Assembly: GCF_019655435.1 (NCBI RefSeq)
Contig: NZ_BPFH01000004.1
Coordinates: 62,001 to 126,000 of the forward strand
Direction of reading: 5' to 3'
From: Jannaschia pagri
Lineage (GTDB): Bacteria > Pseudomonadota > Alphaproteobacteria > Rhodobacterales > Rhodobacteraceae
DNA length: 64,000 nt
The notes beneath the pieces were generated by a model. The model was not told where the DNA came from. It worked only from the letters and a program-made list of their open reading frames with translations, and searched no databases. The translations under genes were made by a program, and so were the position numbers. Below, in pieces: positions 34,318 to 44,177 of the stretch; position 1 is the first letter of the stretch; each line of letters opens with the position of its first letter.

Positions 34318-36354
34318 TTAGATCAAGGCGCGGGCGGCTTTGGCCACGGCTTCGGCGGTAATGCCATAGTGTTCATAGAGAACCGATGCCGGAGCAGACG
34401 CGCCGAACCCTTCCATGCCCACAAAGGCGCCCTTGTCGCGGCGACCCCGCTCCGAGAACAGCCATTTGTCCCAACCCATCTGCACGCCGGCCTCCACGGC
34501 CACCCGGACCGGACCGGCGGGCAATACGCGTTTGCGGTAGGTCTCGGGCTGTGCCTCGAACAGCTCCCAACAGGGCATGGAGACCACGCGCGTCCCGATC
34601 CCGTCTTGTTGCAGCAGATCACGAGCCTTCAGCGCGATCTCCACCTCGGAGCCCGTCGCCATCAAGATCACCATCCGCTTGCCCTCGGCCTCGGCCAGAA
34701 CATAGGCGCCCTGGGCCGTCAGGTTCTTGCTGGTGAAGTCCTTACGCACCGTTGGCACACCCTGGCGCGTGAGCGACAGGACCGACGGCGTGCGCGCTGA
34801 CGTCAAGGCCAGCTCCCAGGCTTCGGCGGTTTCCACCGTATCGGCGGGGCGGAAGACATTGGTGTTGGGCGTCGCCCGGCTGATGGCCAGGTGCTCAACC
34901 GGCTGGTGGGTCGGGCCGTCTTCGCCCAGGCCGATGCTGTCATGGGTCATGACGTAAGTGACCGGCACACCCATCAGGGCCGATAGGCGCATGGAGGGGC
35001 GTGCATAATCGGTGAAGCACATGAACGTCCCGCCGTAAGGCTTTGACCCGCCGTGCAAAGCGATCCCATTCATGGCGGCGGCCATGCCGTGTTCGCGAAT
35101 GCCGTAGTAGACGTAGCGTCCGGCGCGGTTGTCGGCCGAGAATGTCCCCAACCCTTCGGTCAAGGTGTTGTTCGACCCGGTCAGGTCGGCCGAGCCGCCG
35201 ATGGTTTCCGGCATGATCGGGTTAACCACTTCCAGCACCATCTCGGAGGACTTGCGGGTGGCGACCTTGGGCTGGCTTTCGGCCATCTGCCGCTTCAACG
35301 CTTTGATCGTGGCGGACAGGCGCTTGGGGGCCTCACCGGCCAAGGCCCGCTCAAAATCGCGCTTTTTGCCCGACCCCATGCTGGCCAGGCGCATGTCCCA
35401 GGCGGCCCGCTCTTCTGCGCCACGGCTGCCGATGGCCTCCCACTCCGCCTTTAGGTCGGCGGGGATCTCAAACGGCCCATGGTCCCAGCCGTAGGCGCGC
35501 TTCGTGGCGGCGATCAGGTCGGGATCGGTCAGCGCCCCATGCCCCTTGGAGGTGTCCTGCGCGCTGGAGCCGATGGCGATGTGGGTCTTACACGCGACCA
35601 TGGTCGGCTTCTTACCCTTCTGCGCTTGGGTCAGGGCCGCATCGATGGCCTCGGGGTCGTGGCCATCCACTTCGAGCACGTCCCAACCGGCGGCCTTGAA
35701 GCGCTGCCGTTGGTCGGTGACGTCTGATATGGACACCTTGCCGTCGATGGTGATGCCATTGTCGTCCCACAGGACAATCAGGTGCGACAGTTCCAGCTTA
35801 CCGGCCAGGGCGATGGCCTCGTGGCTGACGCCCTCCATGAGGCAGCCGTCGCCAGCAATCACCCAGGTCTTATGGTCGACGATCTTGCGACCGAAGCGCG
35901 CGCGCTGGTTTTCTTCGGCGATGGCCAGGCCCACGGCGGTAGAGATGCCCTGGCCCAGCGGGCCGGTTGTGACCTCGATACCGGGCGCATGGCCGAACTC
36001 CGGATGTCCGGCGGTGATCGCGCCCAACTGGCGGAAGTTGCGAAGCTGCTCCAACGTCATCTCGGGGTAGCCGGTCAGGTGCAGCAGCGAATACAGCAGC
36101 ATCGACCCGTGCCCCGCCGACAGAACGAAACGGTCCCGATCCGGCCAGTCTGGGCGTGCGGCGTCGAACTTCAGGTGCTTTTCAAAGAGGACGGTGGCGA
36201 CGTCTGCCATGCCCATGGGCATCCCCGAGTGGCCCGAGTTCGCGGCAGCCACGGCGTCCAGGGTCAGCGTGCGGATCGCAGCGGCCCGGCGCCAATGGCC
36301 AGGATTGGCGGCACGAAGGGCGTCGAGATCGGGCGTTTGGACGTCGTCTGTCAC
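34318..36354 (-). CDS. tkt: Transketolase
   Basis: A 678-residue thiamine-diphosphate enzyme of the pentose phosphate pathway. Blocks: [20 protein letters not shown], the diphosphate site [13 protein letters not shown]...[10 protein letters not shown], and the pyrimidine domain [19 protein letters not shown] with [14 protein letters not shown] and [18 protein letters not shown]. The best start is GTG at 36354, eight bases after GGAGG; the ATG at 36465 adds 37 unlikely residues. Divergent from the coiled-coil gene and zapA. Confidence 0.95.
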   Translation of the reverse strand: MTDDVQTPDLDALRAANPGHWRRAAAIRTLTLDAVAAANSGHSGMPMGMADVATVLFEKHLKFDAARPDWPDRDRFVLSAGHGSMLLYSLLHLTGYPEMTLEQLRNFRQLGAITAGHPEFGHAPGIEVTTGPLGQGISTAVGLAIAEENQRARFGRKIVDHKTWVIAGDGCLMEGVSHEAIALAGKLELSHLIVLWDDNGITIDGKVSISDVTDQRQRFKAAGWDVLEVDGHDPEAIDAALTQAQKGKKPTMVACKTHIAIGSSAQDTSKGHGALTDPDLIAATKRAYGWDHGPFEIPADLKAEWEAIGSRGAEERAAWDMRLASMGSGKKRDFERALAGEAPKRLSATIKALKRQMAESQPKVATRKSSEMVLEVVNPIMPETIGGSADLTGSNNTLTEGLGTFSADNRAGRYVYYGIREHGMAAAMNGIALHGGSKPYGGTFMCFTDYARPSMRLSALMGVPVTYVMTHDSIGLGEDGPTHQPVEHLAISRATPNTNVFRPADTVETAEAWELALTSARTPSVLSLTRQGVPTVRKDFTSKNLTAQGAYVLAEAEGKRMVILMATGSEVEIALKARDLLQQDGIGTRVVSMPCWELFEAQPETYRKRVLPAGPVRVAVEAGVQMGWDKWLFSERGRRDKGAFVGMEGFGASAPASVLYEHYGITAEAVAKAARALI

Positions 36355-36509
36355 GGATAAAGCCTCCGAAAGGGGTGATTTGCGCCCTGTTAGCAGGCTG
36401 GGGCAGGGGTGCAAGCCATGGCCGATCTCTGCCTGTGACGGCCAGCCTTTGACAAGGCGCGTCAATTGGGGTGGGATGCCGCCAAGATAGAACCAAAGGG
36501 GCAGAGGTC

Positions 36510-37019
36510 ATGGCGGAAGAGGCGGAGCTGGAAGCAGCCCTCGCGCGGATAGAAGCAGCGCTGGCGGCGACCGGTCGGTCCCTGGCCGAAACCACGCCGG
36601 TCCCAGATCTCAGCGCGGATTTGGCCGCGGCCCAGGCCGAGGTTGCCGAGGCTCAAGCGAAGATCGCGACCCTAGAGGCGGATCTCGCTGCTCGGTCAGA
36701 GGCGCTGGATGCCGCGACCGAGGCGGCGGAGACTCAGGCCGAAGCGCTCGCCGCCGCCGAGGCCCGCGCGCAGGCCGCTGAGCAAGCTTTGGCCGATGCC
36801 CCAGCCCCCGACCAAGAGGCGGAAGTGGAAATCTTGCGCACGCGCCTGGCAGAGATGTCGGCGGCCATGGATGGCCTCCGGTCCGGGGCGGATGGCGCCA
36901 CTGATGCGGGGCTGCAGGCCGAGAACGCGGCCTTGCGGGCCGCGCGGGAGTTGGACCTGGCCGAGATCGAAGCCCTCCTGAAGGAATTGGAACCCATGCT
37001 GGAGGCCGCACATGCCTGA
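36510..37019 (+). CDS. Alanine-rich coiled-coil protein upstream of zapA
   Basis: A 169-residue, strongly Ala/Glu-rich protein that is almost wholly predicted coiled coil (e.g. EVAEAQAKIATLEADLAARS), with a short break near residue 105 (APAPDQE). Such proteins precede zapA in related genomes and may belong to the division apparatus, but no function is known. The ATG at 36510 follows AGAGG. It overlaps zapA by eight bases. Confidence 0.75.
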   Translation: MAEEAELEAALARIEAALAATGRSLAETTPVPDLSADLAAAQAEVAEAQAKIATLEADLAARSEALDAATEAAETQAEALAAAEARAQAAEQALADAPAPDQEAEVEILRTRLAEMSAAMDGLRSGADGATDAGLQAENAALRAARELDLAEIEALLKELEPMLEAAHA

Positions 37020-37431
37020 CGTCACCATCGAGATCGGCGGTCGCGCCTTCACTGTGGCCTGCCAGGACGGCGAAGAGGGGTATCTGAACGCCGCCGCCGA
37101 GATGCTGAACCGGGAGGCTCAGACCCTGGTGGCAAGCGGATCCCGGCTGACCCAGGACAGGATGCTGTTGATGGCGGGCCTGATGCTTGCCGATAAGGCG
37201 ATCTCTGCCGAAGAGGAGCTTCGGACCATGGACCGCCGCTTGGCGCAGCAGACGACGCTCCTGGATGAACTCCAAGCCCGCCCGGAGCCGGAACCGGTGG
37301 AGATCATCAAAGAGGTCGAGAAAGAGGTCGTCAAAGAAGTGGTGCCCGACGCCGCTCTCTCTCGCCTGACGGACTTAGCCGACCGTGCGGAGAAACTGGC
37401 GAGCGACGTCGCGGAATGGGCGAGCGCGTGA
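37012..37431 (+). CDS. zapA: Cell division protein ZapA
   Basis: A 139-residue FtsZ-ring stabiliser. The N-terminal ZapA head is visible: VTIEIGGRAFTVACQDGEEGYLNAAAEMLN, then helix DRMLLMAGLMLADKA. A long C-terminal coiled coil includes a charged repeat EIIKEVEKEVVKEVV. Longer than the E. coli protein through this tail. It starts within the end of the preceding coiled-coil gene, so the two are co-translated. Confidence 0.88.
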   Translation: MPDVTIEIGGRAFTVACQDGEEGYLNAAAEMLNREAQTLVASGSRLTQDRMLLMAGLMLADKAISAEEELRTMDRRLAQQTTLLDELQARPEPEPVEIIKEVEKEVVKEVVPDAALSRLTDLADRAEKLASDVAEWASA

Positions 37432-37473
37432 TGTGACAGGACGCCGCGCAGCGTTTGGCGCGGTGCGTGGCCC

Positions 37474-38136
37474 CTAGCCGAAACCGGCCTCCGCCAAAAG
37501 GCGCTGCGCTTCGTCCGTGGTCTTTGCAAGCGCATCGCGGTCTTCGCCCGGGTGGAAGCGCGCGCGCACGGCGGTCGCCATGGGCTTGGGCGTCAACAAG
37601 TGGATCTTGGGGGCATCCTTCGTGGTCGCCTCTGTCTGCCACGCCTGGACCAAGGCCCGCTGGGCGGCCTTTGTCGCCATATAGGTCGCTGCAAACTTCA
37701 ACGGTCGGTCATCGTCGAAAAACACGGCCGTTGCCCCGCCGGCTGCCTGTAGCAGGGGTGCGACATACGGGATGAGCCGCGTCAGCGCCGTGACGTTCGT
37801 CTCGATGGATTTGGCCACATCCTTTTCGCCCATCATATGGGCAGGGGTCAGCGGCGGCGCATGGACCGCCGTATGCAGCCACAGGGGCAGCGCCCCCCAA
37901 CGGTCATGGATGCCCCGGCACAGGTGCTGCATGGCGCCCGCGTCGGTGATGTCCATGGGCGCCAGCGTGGCCGAGCCGCCAGCGGCCTGAATGCGGTCAT
38001 CCAACTCCTCCAGCGCACCTTGGGTCCGGGCGACGGCGATGACATGTGTCCCGCGGGCTGCCAAAGCTTCGGCCAAGGCAGCGCCCAGCCCACGGGAGGC
38101 GCCAGTCACAAGGGCGAGGGAAGGGGGGGATGCCAT
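37474..38136 (-). CDS. SDR family oxidoreductase, atypical active site
   Basis: A 220-residue short-chain dehydrogenase-like protein. The Rossmann motif TGASRGLG (11-18) and D-I in MDITDAG are normal, and Y152-x-x-x-K156 (YMATK) is present. But the position of the catalytic serine, 13 residues before the tyrosine, is F139, and the usual NNAG reads LHTA. It may have lost standard activity or use a different geometry. Start at MASPPSLALVTGAS. Converges with zapA. Confidence 0.82.
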   Translation of the reverse strand: MASPPSLALVTGASRGLGAALAEALAARGTHVIAVARTQGALEELDDRIQAAGGSATLAPMDITDAGAMQHLCRGIHDRWGALPLWLHTAVHAPPLTPAHMMGEKDVAKSIETNVTALTRLIPYVAPLLQAAGGATAVFFDDDRPLKFAATYMATKAAQRALVQAWQTEATTKDAPKIHLLTPKPMATAVRARFHPGEDRDALAKTTDEAQRLLAEAGFG

Positions 38137-38263
38137 GGAAAACCTCCGCAGTCGCATGATCGGGTCGGCGTGCCATGTCTTGCGTGCGGGATCAAGTTGA
38201 CACCCCGTGCCGGGATACGGAAAAGGGCCGTAAGATCAACCAAAACACCACGAGGACGCGTCC

Positions 38264-38863
38264 ATGTTCCAGACCCATACCGCCCCCGGCCAGGCTCTTG
38301 GCCAGTTGTCGTTTGCCAAACAGGCCGCCGTCGTGCTGGCCGGTTCGCTGCTGATCGCCTTGGCCGCGCAAGTCAGCGTGCCGTTCATCCCCGTGCCGAT
38401 GACCTTGCAGACCCTGGCGATCCTGATGGTTGGCTTTGCCCTCGGGTCCCGCCTGGGCGCCATCACCGTGGCCGTGTACCTGGCCGAAGGCGCCCTGGGT
38501 GCGCCCGTCTTCGCGAACTTCAAGAACGGTGCCGCCTTCTTCGGCCCGACCGCTGGCTTCTTGGTGGGCTTCGTCGGCGTTGCCTGGCTGGCCGGTTTGG
38601 CCACCGACCGTGGGATCACGAACCCGATCAAGCTGTCGCTGGTGGGAATCGCGGCCTCTGCGGCGCTGTACATCCCCGGTCTGGCGTGGCCGATGGGTGT
38701 GGCCGGTGCCATGGGTCTGACCGTCTATGGGCATGACCTGGCCTTTGGCCCCCTGGCCGAAGTGTTCATGCTGCCCTTCCTGATCGGTGATGCGGCCAAA
38801 GCGATCCTGGCGGCGCTGCTGGTGTCTGGCGGCCTGAGCGTTTGGCGCAAGCGCCAGGGCTAA
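38264..38863 (+). CDS. bioY: Biotin transporter BioY
   Basis: A 199-residue S-component (or solitary transporter) for biotin, with six membrane segments. Typical blocks: AAQVSVPFIPVPMTLQTLAILMVG, GSRLGAITVAVYLAEGALGAPVF, GPTAGFLVGFV, and LPFLIGDAAKAILAALLV. No bioM or bioN gene is beside it, so it may act alone or share ECF parts. A strong terminator follows. Confidence 0.93.
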   Translation: MFQTHTAPGQALGQLSFAKQAAVVLAGSLLIALAAQVSVPFIPVPMTLQTLAILMVGFALGSRLGAITVAVYLAEGALGAPVFANFKNGAAFFGPTAGFLVGFVGVAWLAGLATDRGITNPIKLSLVGIAASAALYIPGLAWPMGVAGAMGLTVYGHDLAFGPLAEVFMLPFLIGDAAKAILAALLVSGGLSVWRKRQG

Positions 38864-38881
38864 GCACCTGACAAGAAAAGA

Positions 38882-39319
38882 TTAGCGGGCTGCCTCTGTG
38901 CGGCCCGTTTTCGTTTGGCGGAGGCGTGCCAGCGCCGTCTTGCACATTCCCTGATCCAGCCAGGAGCAGCCCGCACAGATCCGGTCCAAGTCCTGGGGTG
39001 TCACCCGCGCGCGCACGCGGTCCAGGCAGTCCCCCCAACTCAAGGTCTCGCCTGGCACGAGCCCAAGCTGTGCCGCGTGGCGTCCGTCGAGCACGGCGAT
39101 GCGGTCCCCGGCTTCGCAACCCAATCCGCGTCGTTTGGGACAGGGCGCACAGATCGCATCGGCGTCAGACGTGATGAGAATGGGAATATCCTCACCGCCC
39201 GGCGCGCGCAGGCGCCCGTCGACGATATGGCCCATATTGGCGATGAACGGACCACTATAGCCCTTGCCCTCAAACCCGATGGAACAGAGCACGTGATGCG
39301 GGCGCAGCCGGATCGTCAC
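38882..39319 (-). CDS. DUF1284 family cysteine-rich protein
   Basis: A 145-residue protein of unknown function. It starts TIRLRPHHVLCSIGFEGKGYS, the DUF1284 signature, and has two cysteine clusters: CAPCPKRRGLGC and CAGCSWLDQGMC. These suggest a metal or iron-sulfur site. The GTG at 39319 is chosen because it opens the conserved block and lies 45 bases after purF; no ATG stands in a sensible place. Follows purF on the same strand. Confidence 0.82.
   Translation of the reverse strand: MTIRLRPHHVLCSIGFEGKGYSGPFIANMGHIVDGRLRAPGGEDIPILITSDADAICAPCPKRRGLGCEAGDRIAVLDGRHAAQLGLVPGETLSWGDCLDRVRARVTPQDLDRICAGCSWLDQGMCKTALARLRQTKTGRTEAAR
38886..38913 (+). terminator. Terminator after bioY, inside the end of the opposing gene
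   Basis: CGGGCTGC (38886-38893) pairs with GCGGCCCG (38900-38907), one wobble, loop CTCTGT, then TTTTCGTTT. It lies 23 bases past bioY and within the last codons of the convergent DUF1284 gene. Confidence 0.75.
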
Positions 39320-39363
39320 GGGGTCCGGGCCCGTTTGCAAGCAACGCCGTAAGCCATGGCCGC

Positions 39364-40830
39364 TTACTCGGCGGCCTTCAGTTGGAAGCCATTCTCGAGC
39401 TGATCCGACGGCTCCACTGGGTATTCCCCCGAGAAACACGCATCGCAGTATTGCGGCGCCTTGGGGTCTCGCCCCTTCGCCTCGCCCACCGCGCGATACA
39501 GACCATCGAGTGAGATGAACTTGAGGCTGTCCACGCCAAGGTGGTCGCGCATCTCTTCTTCGGACATGGTCGCGGCCAGCAGCTTTTCGCGCTGTGGTGT
39601 ATCCACACCGTAAAAACACGGCCAGGCGGTCGGAGGGGAGGCGATGCGGAAATGCACCTCCTTGGCGCCCGCATCCAGGATCATTTCCTTAATCTTGCGA
39701 GAGGTCGTCCCCCGCACCACGCTGTCGTCCACCAGGATCACGCGCTTGCCGCGGATCAAGGCGCGGTTCACGTTCAGCTTGAGCCGCACCCCCATGTTCC
39801 GAATCGATTCGGTCGGCTCAATGAAGGTTCGGCCCATGTACTGGTTGCGGATGATTCCCATGGCATAGGGAATGCCCGATTCGAGGCCGTATCCGATAGC
39901 CGCCGGTGTCCCCGAATCGGGGACCGGGCAGACCAGGTCCGCCTCAACCGGTGATTCCTTCGCCAATTCACGGCCAATGGCCTCACGCGTGGCGTAGACA
40001 GATTGCCCGCCCAAGATCGAGTCGGGGCGGCTGAAGTAGACATGCTCAAAGATGCAGAACCGAGGGCGCTTGGCCTCGAAGGGACGGTGCGAGGTCACCT
40101 TGTCTTCGGTGATGACGACCATCTCGCCCGGCTCAACCTCCCGCAGGAACTCCGCACCGATGATGTCGAGCGCGCAGGTCTCGGACGCCAGGGCCCAGCC
40201 GTCCCCAACCCGGCCCAGAACGAGGGGGCGCACGCCCAGGGGATCGCGCACGCCGATCAGTTTGGTGCGCGTCATGGCCACGACGCTGAACGCACCTTCG
40301 ACGCGCCGCAGGGCGTCTTTCATGCGCTCCGGAATGTTGCGCTGCAGACTGCGCGCCATCAGGTGAATGATGCATTCGCTGTCACTGCTGGACTGAAAGA
40401 TCGAGCCACGTTCGATCAATTCCCGCCGCAGGGCTTCGGCGTTGGTGATGTTGCCGTTGTGGGCAATCGCCGCGCCCCCCATGGCGAATTCGCCAAAGAA
40501 CGGCTGGACGTCTCGGATCGCGGTCGCTCCCTTCGATCCCGCCGTCGAATAGCGCACGTGGCCGATGCCCAATGTGCCGGGCAACATGTCCATCACGTCC
40601 TGGCTTGTGAACGTATCGCGGACGTAGCCGAAGCGGCGGACGGAGTTGAACCCCTGTTCCGGGTCATGGACGACGATGCCACCCGCTTCCTGTCCGCGAT
40701 GCTGCAAGGCGTGCAGACCCAGGGCAGTGAAGTTCGCGGCGGAGGAGACGCCGATGACACCAAAGATGCCGCATTCCTCTTTCAGTTTGTCGTCGTCGAA
40801 GGGATGGGCGCGCCAGTCGGTTTGGGACAT
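39364..40830 (-). CDS. purF: Amidophosphoribosyltransferase
   Basis: A 488-residue enzyme for the first step of purine synthesis: PRPP plus glutamine to phosphoribosylamine. After a short propeptide the N-terminal nucleophile is C20 in EECGIFGVIG. The glutaminase blocks LQHRGQEAGGI and HVRYSTAGSKG, and the PRPP site VILVDDSVVRGTTSRKI, are intact. Four cysteines (including YCDACFSGEYP) may bind a cluster. It follows cvpA, the usual order. Confidence 0.96.
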   Translation of the reverse strand: MSQTDWRAHPFDDDKLKEECGIFGVIGVSSAANFTALGLHALQHRGQEAGGIVVHDPEQGFNSVRRFGYVRDTFTSQDVMDMLPGTLGIGHVRYSTAGSKGATAIRDVQPFFGEFAMGGAAIAHNGNITNAEALRRELIERGSIFQSSSDSECIIHLMARSLQRNIPERMKDALRRVEGAFSVVAMTRTKLIGVRDPLGVRPLVLGRVGDGWALASETCALDIIGAEFLREVEPGEMVVITEDKVTSHRPFEAKRPRFCIFEHVYFSRPDSILGGQSVYATREAIGRELAKESPVEADLVCPVPDSGTPAAIGYGLESGIPYAMGIIRNQYMGRTFIEPTESIRNMGVRLKLNVNRALIRGKRVILVDDSVVRGTTSRKIKEMILDAGAKEVHFRIASPPTAWPCFYGVDTPQREKLLAATMSEEEMRDHLGVDSLKFISLDGLYRAVGEAKGRDPKAPQYCDACFSGEYPVEPSDQLENGFQLKAAE

Positions 40831-40859
40831 GAGGGGGCCTTTGGCATCGTGGCTGTCAC

Positions 40860-40881
40860 GCAGGCGTCATATGTCGCCTGC
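40860..40881 (-). promoter_or_regulatory. Stem-loop between cvpA and purF
   Basis: GCAGGCG (40860-40866) pairs with CGCCTGC (40875-40881) around an 8-base loop, 30 bases before the purF start. No T-run follows on the minus strand. Could be an attenuator or a processing site. Confidence 0.35.
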
Positions 40882-40943
40882 GCCGGGGTGTCACGTCGCT
40901 TTCGGGTCGCACCGGTCGGTTGTGTCGCTCGGGTCGGTGCGGG

Positions 40944-41537
40944 TCACTCTGCGTCGGGCAGGGTGGTATCGGCCGGGGTCACAGGCGCACCGCATTCGCC
41001 AACCAGCGCTTCGTAGCGTTCCAGGATCCAACCGGGGGCGTCCTCTGGGATCTGGTCTTCGATCCCGGCTTGGGCCCGACCGAAGATCGCGGCGGATCGG
41101 CTGTTCTCGACCTCTGGGATCCCTTCGTTCACAATTACCCGGTCGTAGACCACGAAGGCCACCGCAATCAGCAGCACGCCGCGCAGCACCCCAAACAGGA
41201 AGCCCGCGCCCTGGTCGATCGCACCCAGGGCAGAATGGCGGATGGCAGCGCTGAGAAGCGGCGTGAAAAAGCTTGTCAGAACAAGGGATAGGGCGAACAC
41301 CAGGGCGAAGGCGGCAATGACAGCCAACTCACAACTATCGCCGAGAATGTCGCCCACATAGGGGATCTCCCGCACCAGCGGTTCAGCGGAGCCTGCGAAG
41401 GTGAACGCCAAGACGGCGGCGGCGACCCAGCCCAAGATGGCCATGCCTTCGCGCACCAAACCACGGGAAAAGGCCAAGATCGCCGATATGACGATGACGA
41501 TGGCGGCCCCGCCGTCGACAATGGTGAAACCTTCCAT
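40944..41537 (-). CDS. cvpA: CvpA family membrane protein
   Basis: A 197-residue protein with four membrane helices (about residues 5-25, 30-48, 66-90, 102-125) and a soluble tail. It starts FTIVDGGAAIVIVISAILAFSRG and continues REGMAILGWVAAAVLAF, both typical. CvpA is tied to colicin V production, purine metabolism and envelope robustness. The ATG at 41537 has AGAGGA upstream. Lies between radA and purF. Confidence 0.88.
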   Translation of the reverse strand: MEGFTIVDGGAAIVIVISAILAFSRGLVREGMAILGWVAAAVLAFTFAGSAEPLVREIPYVGDILGDSCELAVIAAFALVFALSLVLTSFFTPLLSAAIRHSALGAIDQGAGFLFGVLRGVLLIAVAFVVYDRVIVNEGIPEVENSRSAAIFGRAQAGIEDQIPEDAPGWILERYEALVGECGAPVTPADTTLPDAE

Positions 41538-41565
41538 GCCCGTCCTCTCAACTCGTCCCCGAGGC

Positions 41566-42933
41566 TCAGGCCGCGCCGAACACCTCGCCCACCAGGGTCG
41601 TGAGGTCGGGCAGCAGCCGCAGGGCCATGTCCCCCGCATCCCCGGTTTTACACCCTTTGGGCGCCATTGCGGCGGTGAAACCAAGTTTTGCTGCCTCTTT
41701 CAACCGATTTTCGGCCTGGGCCACGGGGCGCAGCGCACCCGATAGCGACAGTTCTCCGAAAACCACGGTTTCCGGTGGAATCGCCGCATCTTCGCGCGCC
41801 GAGAGCAATGCGCAGGCGACCGCCAAATCGGCGGCGGGTTCCTGCACGCGAATGCCACCCGCGACGTTCAGATAGACGTCCAGCCCGGCAAAGGTGATGC
41901 CCGTGCGCGACTCCAGCACGGCCAGGATCATGCTCAGACGGCTCCCATCCCACCCGACGACCGCACGGCGGGGCTGGCTTAACTGGGATGGCGCAACCAA
42001 GGCTTGGATTTCGACCAGCACGGGGCGCGTCCCCTCAACCCCAGCAAAGACAACGGACCCGGGCGCTGGCGCATCGCGATCACCGAGGAACAGCGCAGAG
42101 GGGTTCGCCACTTCGGCAAGGCCCGCCCCCGTCATCTCAAAGACGCCAATCTCATCGGCGGGGCCAAAGCGGTTCTTGACGGCGCGTAGAATGCGGAACT
42201 GGTGGCCGCGTTCCCCTTCGAAATACAGCACCGTGTCCACCATGTGCTCGACCACGCGGGGCCCGGCAATTTGCCCTTCCTTCGTGACGTGGCCCACGAT
42301 GATGACAGCCGTCCCGTGGCGCTTGGCGAAACTCGTCAGCTCCTGGGCAGAGGCCCGCACCTGACTGACGGAGCCTGGGGCCGCGTCCACCGTATCGACC
42401 CACATGGTTTGAACCGAATCGATGATGGCCAGCGCGGGTTTCTCCGCCTCCAAGGTGGTCAACACGTCGCGCAGATTCGTCTCGGAGGCCAAACGCACGG
42501 GCGCATCGCCCAGGCCCAGCCGTTGGGCGCGCATTCTGACCTGGGCCGTTGCCTCTTCCCCAGAGACATAGACGACCGATTCCCCTGCGCGCGCGAAGGC
42601 CGCTGCGGCCTGGAGAAGGAGGGTCGACTTCCCGATCCCAGGGTCGCCCCCCACCAGCGTCGCCGAGGCCGGAACCAACCCGCCGCCCAGCACGCGGTCC
42701 AACTCGGCCAGGTGCGACAGGGTTCGGGGTGGCGGCGCCTCTTCGGTCTGAAGGTCGGTCAACGCCATGCGCCGTCCCTTGGCCGTCCCAAGGGATTTCT
42801 TGGACGGCCCTTGTGACAGGGGCACTTCTTCCTGGATCGAGTTCCAAGCCCCGCATCCATCGCAGCGGCCTGTCCATTTCTTGTGAACGGCCCCGCACTC
42901 CGTGCAGGCGAATTGTGTAACCGGCTTTGCCAT
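41566..42933 (-). CDS. radA: DNA repair protein RadA
   Basis: A 455-residue RecA-like ATPase that drives branch migration in recombination. The zinc finger has C10, C13, C24 and C27; Walker A is GGDPGIGKSTLL, the RadA-specific KNRFG motif occurs in AVKNRFGPADEIG, and the C-terminal Lon-protease-like domain is present (VYLNVAGGIRVQEPAADLAV, GELSLSGALRPV). Followed by cvpA after 28 bases. Confidence 0.96.
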   Translation of the reverse strand: MAKPVTQFACTECGAVHKKWTGRCDGCGAWNSIQEEVPLSQGPSKKSLGTAKGRRMALTDLQTEEAPPPRTLSHLAELDRVLGGGLVPASATLVGGDPGIGKSTLLLQAAAAFARAGESVVYVSGEEATAQVRMRAQRLGLGDAPVRLASETNLRDVLTTLEAEKPALAIIDSVQTMWVDTVDAAPGSVSQVRASAQELTSFAKRHGTAVIIVGHVTKEGQIAGPRVVEHMVDTVLYFEGERGHQFRILRAVKNRFGPADEIGVFEMTGAGLAEVANPSALFLGDRDAPAPGSVVFAGVEGTRPVLVEIQALVAPSQLSQPRRAVVGWDGSRLSMILAVLESRTGITFAGLDVYLNVAGGIRVQEPAADLAVACALLSAREDAAIPPETVVFGELSLSGALRPVAQAENRLKEAAKLGFTAAMAPKGCKTGDAGDMALRLLPDLTTLVGEVFGAA

Positions 42934-43124
42934 GTTCTTGTTTTGATCTCAATCCTGCGCGATGGCAAGGCCGCGACGCTCTCTCAGCCGGACGGGTGCC
43001 GTTGCATCCACTCGCTTTTGTCGCGTAGGGCGTCGCACAGTCTATTGCCGAGCCACACCTCAGGTTTCGCCACAATGAAATAGACCACGGTGAAATGTAC
43101 CCTGACGGGACACAATCGGTGGGG

Positions 43125-44177
43125 CTAGGCCGGCTCGTCGCCGCGATACTGCCGGGTGTACCGCTGCCCTAGGTTCGTCAGGATCTCGTAACCGATCGTA
43201 CCCGCAGCCCCGGCCACGGTGTCTACGGTGCGATGGGGATCGAGCACCGTGACATGGGTTGGGTCCGCATCAAGATGACTGATGTCGATGGTCAGCATGT
43301 CCATGGACACGCGACCCACGGCGCGGCAGGCAACGGGTCCTGCCATGACCTCCAGATCCGGCTGTAGGGATCGGGGCAGCCCATCCGCATAGCCCCCGGC
43401 CACGGTTGCGATCCGCGATGCCGTTTGGGCTGTCCAGCTTGCGCCATACCCCACGTGATCGCCCGCTTCGATGTCGAAGCAGGCAATAACCGGCAGGTCC
43501 AGGCCAACAACTGGCGTCGCATCCTTGAACGGCAACCCACCGTAGAGACCGATCCCAGGTCGAACCATGTCGAAATGGTACCCAGGGCCGAGGGTCGTCC
43601 CGCCCGTCGCAGACAGACTGCGCGGAATATCAAGGCCATCAGTCATGTATCGGAAGGCCGATAGCTGTGCGTTGTTCTGTTGGCTGCCCGGTTCATCCGC
43701 CGAGGCCAGGTGCGACATGATCAGGACCGGCCCAGCGCCCAGGGCCAGATCGGCCACCGCAGCCCATTCGGCTTGTTTCAGGCCCAGGCGGTTCATGCCC
43801 GTGTCCAACTGTATCCCAAACGGTTTTTGCGGAAGCGTTTCAAAATGCCGGGTCAGTTGGTCGATGGAACAGATCATCGGCACCAGGTCCGCCCGCTCGA
43901 TCACCGAGGTGTCGCCCGCCATGTGTCCGTATAGCACGTATATTCGAGGCTCTGGGCCAAGAATACGGCGCAGTTCCAGCCCCTCGGCGGCGCTGGCCGT
44001 GAAGAAGGCGCGCGCGCCTTCCTTCGCGAGGCGGGGTGCCACGCGGGTCATGCCCAGGCCGTAGCCATCGGCCTTGACGACGGCGGCCGTCTCACAACTC
44101 GAGGCGCTGAGGCGGTCTAAGGCGCGCCAATTGGCAGCAACGGCTTCGAGGTCGATGTGGAGCGTTCCAGTAGGCAT
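43125..44177 (-). CDS. alr: Alanine racemase
   Basis: A 350-residue PLP enzyme that supplies D-alanine for peptidoglycan. The PLP lysine is K35 in AAVVKADGYGLG; QLDTGMNRLGL and the C-terminal GYGASWTA with VSMDMLTIDISH are standard (tyrosine of the active site in VGYGASW). A 190-base gap to radA shows nothing recognisable. Confidence 0.95.
   Translation of the reverse strand: MPTGTLHIDLEAVAANWRALDRLSASSCETAAVVKADGYGLGMTRVAPRLAKEGARAFFTASAAEGLELRRILGPEPRIYVLYGHMAGDTSVIERADLVPMICSIDQLTRHFETLPQKPFGIQLDTGMNRLGLKQAEWAAVADLALGAGPVLIMSHLASADEPGSQQNNAQLSAFRYMTDGLDIPRSLSATGGTTLGPGYHFDMVRPGIGLYGGLPFKDATPVVGLDLPVIACFDIEAGDHVGYGASWTAQTASRIATVAGGYADGLPRSLQPDLEVMAGPVACRAVGRVSMDMLTIDISHLDADPTHVTVLDPHRTVDTVAGAAGTIGYEILTNLGQRYTRQYRGDEPA

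Noticed and set aside
38137-38263. Regulator site for biotin control before bioY
   Set aside because: No sequence close to the BioR palindrome TTATCTATAA was seen; TTGACA at 38197 has no matching -10 at normal spacing.
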